The notes below the pieces were generated by a model that was not told where the DNA came from, searched no databases, and saw only the letters and a list, made by a program, of their open reading frames with translations. From SCUB01 sp041918675 (lineage in GTDB: Bacteria; Pseudomonadota; Alphaproteobacteria; Rhizobiales; Xanthobacteraceae), in contig JAYRVF010000015.1 of NCBI GenBank assembly GCA_041918675.1, positions 1 through 64,000 of the forward strand: 64,000 nt of DNA, in the 5' to 3' direction. The translations under genes and the position numbers were made by a program. Positions 15,414-23,981 of this stretch are shown in pieces; within the stretch, counting starts at the first letter, position 1; each line of letters opens with the position of its first letter.

Positions 15414-16292
15414 ATGTCGAAACAGCCACCATCCGCTCCGCCGCAACTGGCCGAATTGCGCCAGGAGATCGATCGTCTCGACGAGGAGATGCACGCGCTG
15501 TTGATCCGGCGCGGCGAGATCATCGACCGGCTGATCGCGGTGAAGCAGACGCAGGAAGTGGGCTCGGCCTTTCGTCCCGCGCGCGAGGCCGACATGATGC
15601 GGCGCCTGGCCGAACGCCATCGCGGCATCCTTCCGCTCGATACCGTGGAAAGCATCTGGCGCGTCATCATCGCGACCTTCACCTATGTGCAGGCGCCGTT
15701 TTCGGTGCATGTCGATCTCGCCGCGGGCGACGCGGCGATGCGGGATTCGGCGCGGTTCCATTTCGGTTTCACGGTTCCGCTGGTTCCGCATTTCAGCGCG
15801 ACCGCGGCGGTCGACGCGGTGACCAAGTCCAAGGGCGATCTCGCTTTGGTCGCGGCCACGGGCGGACGGGCGGACTGGTGGACGGCGCTGGAGCGGCCGG
15901 ACGCGCCCAGGATCATCGCCCGCCTGCCTTTCATCGAGCGCGCCGACCATCCCGCAGCGCTGCCGGTGTTCGTCGTCTCGCGCGTCGCCGCGGACGCCAT
16001 GGTGACCGAGGTCGAGGTATGGAGCGTGCGCGTGGCCGGATGGAACGCCGAGATCGCGCGCGCGCTTTCCCCGCTCGCCGAATTCGCGGCCGTGCCGGAC
16101 GCCACGCTCGAAGGCGCCGCCCTGCTCATCTCGACGACCCCGGCGCGCGGCGAAGGCGGCCTCGACCGCGTCGTCGCCGCGCTCGTCGGCGCGGGCGCCT
16201 CGGTGCGCTCCACCACGCTCGTCGGCAGCCACGCGACGCGCTATACGGCGCGCGCGCGCGGACCGGCGGACGATCGCCCCATTCGGCGGTGA
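15414..16292 (+). CDS. Chorismate mutase (AroQ type) with a long C-terminal domain
   Basis: This 292-residue protein should convert chorismate to prephenate. Residues about 11-95 form an AroQ helical domain (LRQEIDRLDEEMHALLIRRG and DMMRRLAERHRG). The remaining ~195 residues resemble a divergent prephenate dehydratase-like domain but lack readable catalytic motifs, so dehydratase activity is doubtful. The start at 15414 (MSKQPPSAPP) is preferred; the upstream frame to 15291 enters the divergent promoter zone. It is the first gene of the operon with hisC and tyrC, which points to a role in tyrosine supply. Confidence 0.83.
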   Translation: MSKQPPSAPPQLAELRQEIDRLDEEMHALLIRRGEIIDRLIAVKQTQEVGSAFRPAREADMMRRLAERHRGILPLDTVESIWRVIIATFTYVQAPFSVHVDLAAGDAAMRDSARFHFGFTVPLVPHFSATAAVDAVTKSKGDLALVAATGGRADWWTALERPDAPRIIARLPFIERADHPAALPVFVVSRVAADAMVTEVEVWSVRVAGWNAEIARALSPLAEFAAVPDATLEGAALLISTTPARGEGGLDRVVAALVGAGASVRSTTLVGSHATRYTARARGPADDRPIRR

Positions 16293-16400
16293 CATTCCGG
16301 GATCGAGACGCGCGCGACGCGCGCGGGTCAAACGCGTGGATTGAAGATTTTCGTGATTGAGAACCGATAGGAAGCAAGAAGCCATTTGAGGGGGTAACGC

Positions 16401-17489
16401 ATGACACGTCCCGTACCGAAGCCCGGCGTTCTCGATATCGCCGCCTACATTCCCGGCAAGAGCGCCGCGCCGGGCGTCGCCAAGGTGTTCAAGCTTTCGG
16501 CGAACGAAACTCCGCTCGGCCCCTCGCCGCGCGCCGTCGAGGCGTTCGCCGCCGCCGCCGCGCATCTCGAGGATTACCCGGAAGGATCGTCGGCGATCCT
16601 GCGCGAGGCGATCGGACGCGCCTTCGGGCTCGATCCTGGCCGCATCCTGTGCGGTTCGGGCTCCGACGAGATCCTCAACCTGCTCGCCCACACCTATCTC
16701 GGCGCCGGCGACGAGGCGATCCACACCGAATATGGCTTTCTGGTTTACGACATCGCCACGCGCGGCAACAGCGCCAAGCCGGTCGTGGTGCCGGAGAAGA
16801 ATTACACCACCGACGTCGACGCCATCCTGGCCGCGGTGACGCCGCGCACCAAGATCGTGTTCGTCGCCAATCCGAACAATCCGACCGGCACCTATGTGCC
16901 GTTCAGCGAGATCAAGCGCCTGCATGCCGGCCTGCCGGGACACGTGCTGCTCGTGCTCGACGCGGCCTACGCCGAATACGTCCAACGCAACGATTACGAA
17001 TCCGGCATCGAGCTCGTCGCCACCAGCGAGAACGTCGTGATGTGCCGCACCTTCTCCAAGATCCATGGGCTGGCGGCGCTGCGGCTCGGCTGGATGTACG
17101 GCCCCGCGCATGTCGTCGACGCGGTCAATCGCGTGCGCGGACCGTTCAACGTCAACACGCCGGCGATGCTGGCCGGCGTCGCCTCGCTCGCCGACACCGC
17201 CCACATCGACGCCGCGCGCGCGCATAATGATCGCTGGCTGCCGTGGGTCTCGGCCGAGCTGACCAAGATCGGCCTGACCGTCACGCCGAGCGTCGGCAAC
17301 TTCATTCTGATCCATTTCCCGACGGCCAAGGGCAAGACCGCGGACGCCGCCGACGCGTTTCTGACGGCGCGCGGGCTGGTTCTGCGCGGGCTGAGGAATT
17401 ACGGCCTGCCGAACGCGTTGCGCATGTCGCTCGGAACGGAGGAGGCCAATCGGCTCGTGGTTGCTGCGCTGACGGAGTTTATGCGCTAG
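16401..17489 (+). CDS. hisC: HisC-type histidinol-phosphate/aromatic aminotransferase
   Basis: This 362-residue class I/II PLP aminotransferase has the NPNNPTGTYV loop, the YAEY motif and the Schiff-base lysine in TFSKIHGLAALRLGW near residue 220. HisC enzymes transaminate histidinol phosphate, and several also act on aromatic keto acids or prephenate. Lying between chorismate mutase and TyrC, with only 9 bp before tyrC, it probably serves tyrosine and phenylalanine synthesis as well as, or instead of, histidine. A GAGGGGG ribosome binding site precedes the ATG. No other his gene is adjacent. Confidence 0.9.
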   Translation: MTRPVPKPGVLDIAAYIPGKSAAPGVAKVFKLSANETPLGPSPRAVEAFAAAAAHLEDYPEGSSAILREAIGRAFGLDPGRILCGSGSDEILNLLAHTYLGAGDEAIHTEYGFLVYDIATRGNSAKPVVVPEKNYTTDVDAILAAVTPRTKIVFVANPNNPTGTYVPFSEIKRLHAGLPGHVLLVLDAAYAEYVQRNDYESGIELVATSENVVMCRTFSKIHGLAALRLGWMYGPAHVVDAVNRVRGPFNVNTPAMLAGVASLADTAHIDAARAHNDRWLPWVSAELTKIGLTVTPSVGNFILIHFPTAKGKTADAADAFLTARGLVLRGLRNYGLPNALRMSLGTEEANRLVVAALTEFMR

Positions 17490-17498
17490 GGTTGGCGG

Positions 17499-18446
17499 AT
17501 GGGCGCGATTTTCAATCGCTTGGCGATTCTCGGCCAGGGGCTGATCGGCTCCTCGATCACGCGCGCGGTCTACGCCCAGCGCGTGACCGGCGAGGTGGTC
17601 ATCACCGATTCATCGCCGAAGGTGCGCCAGCGCCTTCGCGAGATCGGGCTGGGCGCCGCGCGCGTCGTCGACAGCAACGCCGAGGCGGTCGCCGGCGCCG
17701 ACCTCGTCATCGCCTGCGTGCCGGTCGGTCGATACGGCGCGCTGGTCAAGGAGATCGCCGGCGCCTTCCAGGACGGCGCGGTCTTCACCGACGTCGGCTC
17801 GGTCAAGGGCTCGGTCGTGCGCGACGTCGTGGCGGAGCTGCCGGCGCGCGTCCAGTTCGTGCCGGCCCATCCGCTCGCCGGCACCGAGCGGTCCGGCCCC
17901 GACAGCGGCCTCAAGGACCTGTTCGAAAATCGCTGGTGCATCCTGACGCCGACCGAGGCGACCGCGCCGGCGGCGGTCGAGAAGGTCAAGTCGTTCTGGC
18001 ACGCGCTCGGCTCCACCGTCGAAATCATGAGCGTCGCGCATCATGATTACGTGCTGGCGGTCACCAGCCATCTGCCGCACCTCATCGCCTTTACCATCTT
18101 CCACACCGCGCTACGGCACGAGCAGCGGACGGAAACCGAGGTGATCAAGTTCTCGGCCGGCGGCTTCCGCGACTTCACGCGCATCGCCTCGTCCAATCCA
18201 ACCATGTGGCGCGACATCTTCCTCAACAACAAGGAAGCCGTGCTCAAGGTGCTCAACGAGTTCAACGCCGACATCGCCGCGCTGGCCGACGCCATCGAAC
18301 ATGGCGACGCGGAAAAGCTGGTGAAGGATCTGACGACCAGCCGGCTGACGCGCCGCAAGGTGATCGAGAAGGAGCACATCTCGCTCGCGCCGAAGAAGCC
18401 GGCGGCGGAAGTCCCGATCGTGCCGCCTTACGGCTGGAGCGACTAG
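17499..18446 (+). CDS. tyrC: Prephenate/arogenate dehydrogenase
   Basis: This 315-residue NAD(P)-dependent enzyme oxidatively decarboxylates prephenate or arogenate on the way to tyrosine. The Rossmann fingerprint LAILGQGLIGSS is at residues 8-19, followed by the helical dimerisation domain with HPLAGTERSG and HDYVLAVTSHLPHL. Cofactor and substrate preference cannot be read with confidence. It is the last gene of the chorismate mutase-hisC-tyrC operon. The stop codon abuts a copy of the dispersed hairpin element. Confidence 0.92.
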   Translation: MGAIFNRLAILGQGLIGSSITRAVYAQRVTGEVVITDSSPKVRQRLREIGLGAARVVDSNAEAVAGADLVIACVPVGRYGALVKEIAGAFQDGAVFTDVGSVKGSVVRDVVAELPARVQFVPAHPLAGTERSGPDSGLKDLFENRWCILTPTEATAPAAVEKVKSFWHALGSTVEIMSVAHHDYVLAVTSHLPHLIAFTIFHTALRHEQRTETEVIKFSAGGFRDFTRIASSNPTMWRDIFLNNKEAVLKVLNEFNADIAALADAIEHGDAEKLVKDLTTSRLTRRKVIEKEHISLAPKKPAAEVPIVPPYGWSD

Positions 18447-18557
18447 AGCAAATCCCGCGAAAGTGGAAACCGCTTTCGCGACCAGGACTTGCTCAAGGCC
18501 TTGAATCCGGCGCATTTCATTTCGGCGAGACGATTCCATCTCGCCGTGAAATGCTCT
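18444..18557 (-). repeat. Dispersed ~110-bp hairpin element, copy A
   Basis: Full-length copy, read on the minus strand. It has two modules. One is a hairpin of GGCGAGA/TCTCGCC arms followed by AAATGAAATGCGCCGGATTCAA. The other is the hairpin CGCGAAAGCGG/CCGCTTTCGCG type near 18461-18480, ending GGGATTTGCTC. The element begins inside the tyrC stop codon. Its left 23 nt (18448-18470) occur as an exact inverted copy at 43835-43857, and the whole element aligns with 51403-51512. Confidence 0.8.
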
Positions 18558-18576
18558 GGGGCGCTGACGCCCCGCG

Positions 18577-19740
18577 TCAGAACAGCGCCGGACTCTCCCC
18601 GACATCCACCGGGCCGAGGAACACGCGACCGTCGACCAGCCGCAGCGGCAGCGTCAACGCCGGCTGCCCCTCGAGCGTCGTCTTCTCGCCGAGAAAGGCG
18701 AGGCCCGCCTTCAGCCCGGAGCTCGCCTGCTCGCGCGCGATATTGCCAAGACCGGGCACGAAGGCATCGACCGCGCCGAGCAGCTTGGTGATATCGTCGG
18801 CCTTGACGCCGGTCTTCTCTTGCGCCGCCGACAGGCCGTGGGCGAGCAGCTTCTCGAGATCGAGACTTTCGACGAGACGCTCGATGCCCGCGACCGTCAG
18901 CCGCAACTCGCCGTCGAGCCGGCCCTTATCGGTCAGCCCGAGCTCGCCGGTGGCGACCGCGGTCATGCCGGGCCGGTGCAGGCGCGCGTTGCTCAATTCG
19001 ATGCGCCCGCCATTGGCCTGAAGCTCGCGCAAGCGCGCCGGCCACGGCTTGGGCGAGAAATCCTTCAGCCCGCGCAGCGTGACCGCGACGTCGCCGTCGA
19101 AAGTGTCCTCCGCGATCAGATGCACGGCGGCGGCCCGCGCGGCCACCAGCTTCAACACGATTTCGACCACGGGATTGTCGGTGGGCGATCCCGACACCAT
19201 GCGCGCGCGCAGTTCGGCGAGATCGGCCTGAAACGGCGACGACGGGCCGGAGGGACCTTCCCATCGCGCGGCCGGCCCCTCGAAGGTGAGCGCGACGAGT
19301 CGCGGCGCCGTCGGGAGGCCGACGAGATCGGCTCGCGCGCCCTTCCATGAAACGGTCAGGCCCCGCCCGAAATTGGCCTCGCTCACCCGCAGGGGCGAGG
19401 CGAACTCGGCCCTCAGCGTCACTGGATCGAACACATCGGCGACGAACAGCGTCTCGGCGAGGTCGGCCGTGATCGGATTGGCGCTGGTGGTCCATTCGAA
19501 GCGCGTCTTGCGGCAGCTCACTTCGAGGCGGAACGGGTAGCCGCCAAGATGGCGATCGCCGCAATCGAAAGCGCGGCCGGATTTCGCCTCGCGCTCACGC
19601 CATCCATCGATGATCGATTCGGTCGAGGAGGCGGCGTGAAACCAGAACGCGGTCCAGCCGATCATGGCCACGCCGAGAAGCGCCGGCAGGATCAGGACCC
19701 GCCAAAGCGGGCGGCGCGGGGCGAGCACGGGATGGATCAT
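18577..19740 (-). CDS. DUF2125 domain-containing protein
   Basis: This 387-residue protein of unknown function has one N-terminal transmembrane helix (residues about 11-33) and a large exported domain. It matches the DUF2125 family by the DCGDRHLGGYPFRLEVSC block near residues 60-77 and by its overall length. The alternating hydrophobic pattern and repeats of short beta strands fit an AsmA-like or lipid-binding beta-rich fold, but that is inference. It lies between tyrC and a cyclotransferase gene. No catalytic motif is seen. Confidence 0.75.
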   Translation of the reverse strand: MIHPVLAPRRPLWRVLILPALLGVAMIGWTAFWFHAASSTESIIDGWREREAKSGRAFDCGDRHLGGYPFRLEVSCRKTRFEWTTSANPITADLAETLFVADVFDPVTLRAEFASPLRVSEANFGRGLTVSWKGARADLVGLPTAPRLVALTFEGPAARWEGPSGPSSPFQADLAELRARMVSGSPTDNPVVEIVLKLVAARAAAVHLIAEDTFDGDVAVTLRGLKDFSPKPWPARLRELQANGGRIELSNARLHRPGMTAVATGELGLTDKGRLDGELRLTVAGIERLVESLDLEKLLAHGLSAAQEKTGVKADDITKLLGAVDAFVPGLGNIAREQASSGLKAGLAFLGEKTTLEGQPALTLPLRLVDGRVFLGPVDVGESPALF

Positions 19741-19948
19741 CGACCAAGGCTCTGATTCGCGATCGGATGCGTCAGACGGATATTATTGAAACCAAGATGC
19801 GGCGCGGACGAGGCCAATTCAAGCCCCGATTGCGCGCGGCGCCGTCCGACCGCGAGAGCGACGCGAAACGAGTTCCGTTCGGTCGCGATGTAGGCTAGGT
19901 CAGGCCCCGATCCGCGCCTTGGTTCCGGCGTTTCCGGGAAGCCGGATC

Positions 19949-20542
19949 ATGACTCCACGTCAGCGCGAGATCGTCACTCAAGCTTTCGCAATCATGAATC
20001 AGGCCGCACCAAATTCCGACGGACTCTGGGTCTTCGCCTACGGCTCACTGATGTGGCGTCCGGGCTTTGCGTTCGTTCGCCGCGAGCCGGCGCGACTGAC
20101 CGGCGCTCACCGGTCGCTGTGCGTCTATTCGTTCATTCATCGCGGTACGCCGGAAAATCCGGGCCTGGTGCTCGGGCTCGATCACGGCGGCGCGTGCCGG
20201 GGTATAGCGTTCCAGGTGCGGGCCGAGGATCGCGAGGCGACGATCGCCTATCTGCGCGAGCGTGAGCAGGTCACCAAGGTCTATCGCGAGGTGACGCGCC
20301 CGGTCTGGATCGGGGACGACGCGCGACAGCGTGTCAGCGCGCTCTGCTACATCGTCGATCGCGGCCATCCACAATATGCCGGCCGCCTGTCGATCGAGCG
20401 GCAGGCGCATCTCGTGCGCCAGGGCCACGGCCGGTCAGGGGCAAATCGCGATTATGTGTTGTCGACCGTCGCCGAGCTCGACGTTCAGGGCTGCCGCGAC
20501 AGCGACCTCCACCGCCTGGTGGCCCTGCTCGGCCAGGATTGA
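19949..20542 (+). CDS. ChaC-like gamma-glutamylcyclotransferase
   Basis: This 197-residue protein belongs to the ChaC/gamma-glutamylcyclotransferase fold. The N-terminal YGSL motif occurs in WVFAYGSLMWRPGF, and the general acid glutamate is expected in YLREREQV. ChaC enzymes split glutathione into 5-oxoproline and Cys-Gly. The ATG at 19949 (MTPRQRE) is preferred to a TTG at 19919. It diverges from the DUF2125 gene and converges with the acyltransferase gene. Confidence 0.88.
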   Translation: MTPRQREIVTQAFAIMNQAAPNSDGLWVFAYGSLMWRPGFAFVRREPARLTGAHRSLCVYSFIHRGTPENPGLVLGLDHGGACRGIAFQVRAEDREATIAYLREREQVTKVYREVTRPVWIGDDARQRVSALCYIVDRGHPQYAGRLSIERQAHLVRQGHGRSGANRDYVLSTVAELDVQGCRDSDLHRLVALLGQD

Positions 20543-20561
20543 AGGCGGTGGACCGGCCGAC

Positions 20562-21356
20562 TCAATCCGACTGATCGGGCTCGCCGTTCGGCGGCTCGGC
20601 ATTCGATGGCCCGGCGGCGATGCCGCGCGCGGCGAGATCGCGCCGACCCTCCGCCACGAGGCGGCTCGCGGAGGTCTCGATCACCGACTGGAGCCGGGAG
20701 AGGAATTCCTCCTTGCCCAGACCGGGCATGATCGGATCGAGAAACTCGACGCGCACGGTTCCCGGATAACGCAGATAGGTGCGCCGCGGCCAGAACAGAC
20801 CCGAATTGAGCGCCACCGGAACACACGGCACCGCGCATTCGGCGTAGAGTTGGGCGACGCCGAATTTATAGCGCGGCTCGGCCCCGACCGGACGGCGCGT
20901 GCCCTCCGGGAAGATCAGCAATTGCCGCCCATGCGCGAACTCGCGCCGCGCGGCTTCCGTCATCGCGGCGAGCGCCTGGCCCTTGGCGCCGCGATCGACC
21001 GGGATCATGCGCGCCTTGATCGTGTACCAGCCGAAGAACGGGATCCATTGCAGCTCGCGCTTGAGAATGTAGGCCGGATCGTCGAACAGCATGAACAGCG
21101 CGAAGGTCTCCCACGCCGATTGATGCTTGGCGGCGATCAGCGCCGAACCCGAGGGAACTTTTTCCAGGCCGCGAAAGTCGACGCGGATGTCGCAGATCAC
21201 GCGCAACAGCCAGACGCTGGTCCGTCCCCATGCCTTGGCCACTTCGATGATGGCGCGGCGCGGAAGAAAGAAGGTCGGGATCGCGGCGATCAGATAGCCG
21301 AGAAGAACGAGGTAGAACGCGGCGTTGAAGATCGTCGAACGAATGATGATAGACAC
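20562..21356 (-). CDS. 1-acyl-sn-glycerol-3-phosphate acyltransferase (PlsC family)
   Basis: This 264-residue membrane acyltransferase should acylate lysophosphatidate in phospholipid synthesis. Residues about 8-32 form a membrane helix. The acyltransferase blocks are readable: the first motif is KHQSAWETF, an H-X4-E form of the usual H-X4-D, and the glycerol-phosphate-binding block is FPEGTRRPVG. The HX4E variant is worth noting but occurs in other members. It is downstream of the YdcF-like gene (15 bp) and likely co-transcribed with it. Confidence 0.88.
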   Translation of the reverse strand: MSIIIRSTIFNAAFYLVLLGYLIAAIPTFFLPRRAIIEVAKAWGRTSVWLLRVICDIRVDFRGLEKVPSGSALIAAKHQSAWETFALFMLFDDPAYILKRELQWIPFFGWYTIKARMIPVDRGAKGQALAAMTEAARREFAHGRQLLIFPEGTRRPVGAEPRYKFGVAQLYAECAVPCVPVALNSGLFWPRRTYLRYPGTVRVEFLDPIMPGLGKEEFLSRLQSVIETSASRLVAEGRRDLAARGIAAGPSNAEPPNGEPDQSD

Positions 21357-21371
21357 GAACGAATTCCACCT

Positions 21372-22100
21372 TCACTTGACGGAAGCGGTCGCCGGTCGCG
21401 ACCGGGCCGCCGCCGATGTCGTCGCCGCGAGATCGGGAATGACGCCGAGATCCGACATCCAGCCGCGCGTCTCGGCCACCACCAGCTTGGCGTATTCCGA
21501 TAGCAGCAACCGCGCGCGCACGCCACCGGCCCAGTCGACATCCGTCCGCCAGCGGTCGCCGATCACCGGGAACGGAATCAGGCGGACGTCCGGCATCGCG
21601 CGCGAAAGCTCGGCGAGCGCGCGGGGCATGTGGTAGTTCGACGTCACCACGATCAGCGAGCGGAAGCCGAGTTCGCGCACCCAGCGACGGGTCTCCACCG
21701 CGTTGCCGCGCGTGTTGGTGGCGTAGTGGTCGAGATCGACGCAGCACTCGAGCAGCCGGTTGTGTTCGGGCAGCGAGCGGGAGATTTCGCCGGCGCTGTT
21801 GCGCGGATAGACGCCCGAGATCAGCAACCGCCGGCCGTGCCCCTGCGCGAGCAGCTCCATGGCGTCCGAGACGCGCGACGCCCCGCCCGTGAACACGACG
21901 ATGCCGTCGGCGTGTTCGCGCAGCGTGATTTCCTCCGTCGGCAATTGCGCGACGAACGAGCCGAACCCCGCCGCGAGGGCGGCCGCCATCGACACCATCA
22001 GCGCGGCGAGGAATTGCAGCGGACCGAAACGCCGGGAGCGCCGCGCGCCCCGTGGCGCCGTGAGCCGTTCCGAACCGCTTGGAGCGCGATCGTCAGACAT
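21372..22100 (-). CDS. YdcF family (DUF218) membrane protein
   Basis: This 242-residue protein has a basic N-terminus, a single transmembrane helix (residues about 28-48, LAALMVSMAAALAAGFG) and a DUF218 domain with IVVFTGGASRVSDAMEL and SLIVVTSNYHMPRAL. The family is tied to envelope metabolism and includes ElyC/SanA-type proteins, though the activity is unsettled. The start at 22100 (MSDDRAPS) is chosen over a longer frame to 22166 that would run into the ftsX end. It lies downstream of ftsE-ftsX. Confidence 0.82.
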   Translation of the reverse strand: MSDDRAPSGSERLTAPRGARRSRRFGPLQFLAALMVSMAAALAAGFGSFVAQLPTEEITLREHADGIVVFTGGASRVSDAMELLAQGHGRRLLISGVYPRNSAGEISRSLPEHNRLLECCVDLDHYATNTRGNAVETRRWVRELGFRSLIVVTSNYHMPRALAELSRAMPDVRLIPFPVIGDRWRTDVDWAGGVRARLLLSEYAKLVVAETRGWMSDLGVIPDLAATTSAAARSRPATASVK

Positions 22101-22175
22101 TGCTCGGTGTCGCTCTCGTCCCCGCCGGCCGGACCGACGCGATAGGCCAAGGCCGGCGAACCCCATTTTCCCCGA

Positions 22176-23114
22176 TCATTCGATGTCCCGCAACGTCGCA
22201 TAGACCGTCTGGCGCGACCAGAACGCCGTCAGGACGGCGATGGCGACGGCCTGGAGCGCGAGCGCGAAATAGCCTGAAAGCCGCAGCGAAAAGGTGCCCA
22301 GCAGCGCGGCGAACTGATCGCCGACCGGCGTGCCGGCGAACCACCCGGCGATCGCCTCGCCGAACCCGAACACCAGCATCGCCGCCCCGCCCCCGATCAC
22401 GCCGCCTTGCAGGCCGAGAATGAGGAAATGACGCAGGAAACTGTTGGCGATGTAGCGGTCCCCGGCGCCGACGAAATGCAGCACCTCGACGATGCCCCGG
22501 TTGGCCGATACCGCGCCGCGCGTGGCGAACGACACCGAAATGACGGTCGCCAGCACGACCAGCGCGAGAATGGCGAAGCCGGACGCGACGGTCGCGTTCG
22601 TCATCGATCGCATCCGCTCGATCCAGGCGCGGTGATCGTCGAGACTCGCGGAAGGCACGTCCTTGGCAAGCCTGTCCTTCAGCCCGGAAAGATCGGCGGC
22701 CGAGGATTCCGCGCGCACGACGATAACACGCGGGACGGGCAATTCCTCGAGCTGCACGCCGGCGCCGAGCCAGGGTTCGAGCAGCTTCATCGATTCCGCG
22801 TTGGTGAAGATCCGCAAATCGACGATGCCCGGCGTTGCCCGCGCGAGGTCGGCGGCCGCCTTGATATCCTGTTCGATGTCGCGGCCGCTCGTCTTGCGGA
22901 CCTGTATCGTGACCTCGCTGGCGACCTCGGCCTGCCATTCCGCGGCCGACGCGCGCACCAGCATCACCACGCCGGTCGTCAACGAGGCCAGGAACGTCAT
23001 GATCGCGACCACGGCCACCAGCGCGCTCCCGGCCACCGATCCGCGCGGCACGACCGGCGAGGCGGCTTTGGGCTCGCGCGCGGCATGCGCGCGTTGGTCG
23101 CCGAGATCGATCAT
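22176..23114 (-). CDS. ftsX: Cell division protein FtsX
   Basis: This 312-residue ABC-type permease acts with FtsE at the division septum, where the complex activates peptidoglycan hydrolases. Four transmembrane helices are visible, near residues 34-58, 165-190, 215-245 and 265-292. A periplasmic loop between the first two contains short EVTIQVRKTSGRD-like beta segments. The start at 23114 (MIDLGDQRAH) follows the ftsE stop by 22 bp; the longer open frame overlaps ftsE. Confidence 0.93.
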   Translation of the reverse strand: MIDLGDQRAHAAREPKAASPVVPRGSVAGSALVAVVAIMTFLASLTTGVVMLVRASAAEWQAEVASEVTIQVRKTSGRDIEQDIKAAADLARATPGIVDLRIFTNAESMKLLEPWLGAGVQLEELPVPRVIVVRAESSAADLSGLKDRLAKDVPSASLDDHRAWIERMRSMTNATVASGFAILALVVLATVISVSFATRGAVSANRGIVEVLHFVGAGDRYIANSFLRHFLILGLQGGVIGGGAAMLVFGFGEAIAGWFAGTPVGDQFAALLGTFSLRLSGYFALALQAVAIAVLTAFWSRQTVYATLRDIE

Positions 23115-23136
23115 GGAGAGCGTTCCAATTCGGGCC

Positions 23137-23796
23137 TCATTCGTAGATGTGAAGGTGCCCCTCATGCAGCACGAGGCGGCGGGCATCGTATTGATCCATC
23201 AAGGCGATATCGTGCGTGGCGATGATCACGGCGGTGCCGGATTTGTTCAGTTCGATGAACAGGCGCAGGAGCCGGCGCGCCAGCGAGGGATCGACATTGC
23301 CCGTCGGTTCGTCGGCGAGCAGCAGGTTGGGCCGCGCGATGACGGCGCGGGCGATCGCGGCGCGCTGCTTCTCGCCGCCGGAAAGAACCGGCGGCAGCGC
23401 GTCCATGCGTTCGCCGAGCCCGACCCAGCGCAACAGGTCGATCACCTCGCGGCGATAGCTCGATTCCGCGCGCCCCATCACGCGAAACGGCAGCGCGACG
23501 TTTTCGTAGGTCGTCATGTGATCGAGCAGACGGAAATCCTGAAGCACGATGCCGATGTGACGGCGCAGGCCCGCGATCGCCTCCTTGTCGAGCACCGAGA
23601 CGTCGTGCCCGAACAGCGTCACCAGCCCGCGCGTCGGCCGCAGCGAAATGAACAGGAGGCGCAACAAGGTCGTCTTGCCGGCGCCGGAGGGGCCGGTCAG
23701 GAACTGGAACGATTGCGGCTCGATCCTGAAATTCAGGTCGCGCAGAATCTCCGGGCCGAGCCCGTAGCGTAACCCGACATTCTCGAAGCGAACCAC
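23137..23796 (-). CDS. ftsE: Cell division ATP-binding protein FtsE
   Basis: This 219-residue ABC ATPase energises the FtsEX complex. It has Walker A GPSGAGKTTLL near residues 35-45, the signature LSGGEKQR, Walker B LLLADEPTGN and the switch histidine in IIATHDIAL. It is the promoter-proximal gene of ftsE-ftsX and diverges from the zinc-ribbon/CpdR-like pair across about 185 bp. Confidence 0.96.
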   Translation of the reverse strand: MVRFENVGLRYGLGPEILRDLNFRIEPQSFQFLTGPSGAGKTTLLRLLFISLRPTRGLVTLFGHDVSVLDKEAIAGLRRHIGIVLQDFRLLDHMTTYENVALPFRVMGRAESSYRREVIDLLRWVGLGERMDALPPVLSGGEKQRAAIARAVIARPNLLLADEPTGNVDPSLARRLLRLFIELNKSGTAVIIATHDIALMDQYDARRLVLHEGHLHIYE

Positions 23797-23981
23797 TTTC
23801 GGCTCCGTTCGGCCGCGAGAGCTTGCCGGTTCTCATCCGGACCGGCCCGGGCCCCAAGGAACGCGCCAACCGCCGCGCGCCATCCATCGGCCATCCCATT
23901 TTTTCGGCTGTTATGGTTTCCGATTCGTTAACGGTCGGTTGGTAGTGTCGGCCGGTCTTCTCCTTATGACGCGATACGGCC

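Noticed and set aside
15288..17315. A 675-codon leftward frame opposite chorismate mutase and hisC
   Set aside because: Shadow of the real operon produced by GC3 bias; no ribosome binding site or motif.
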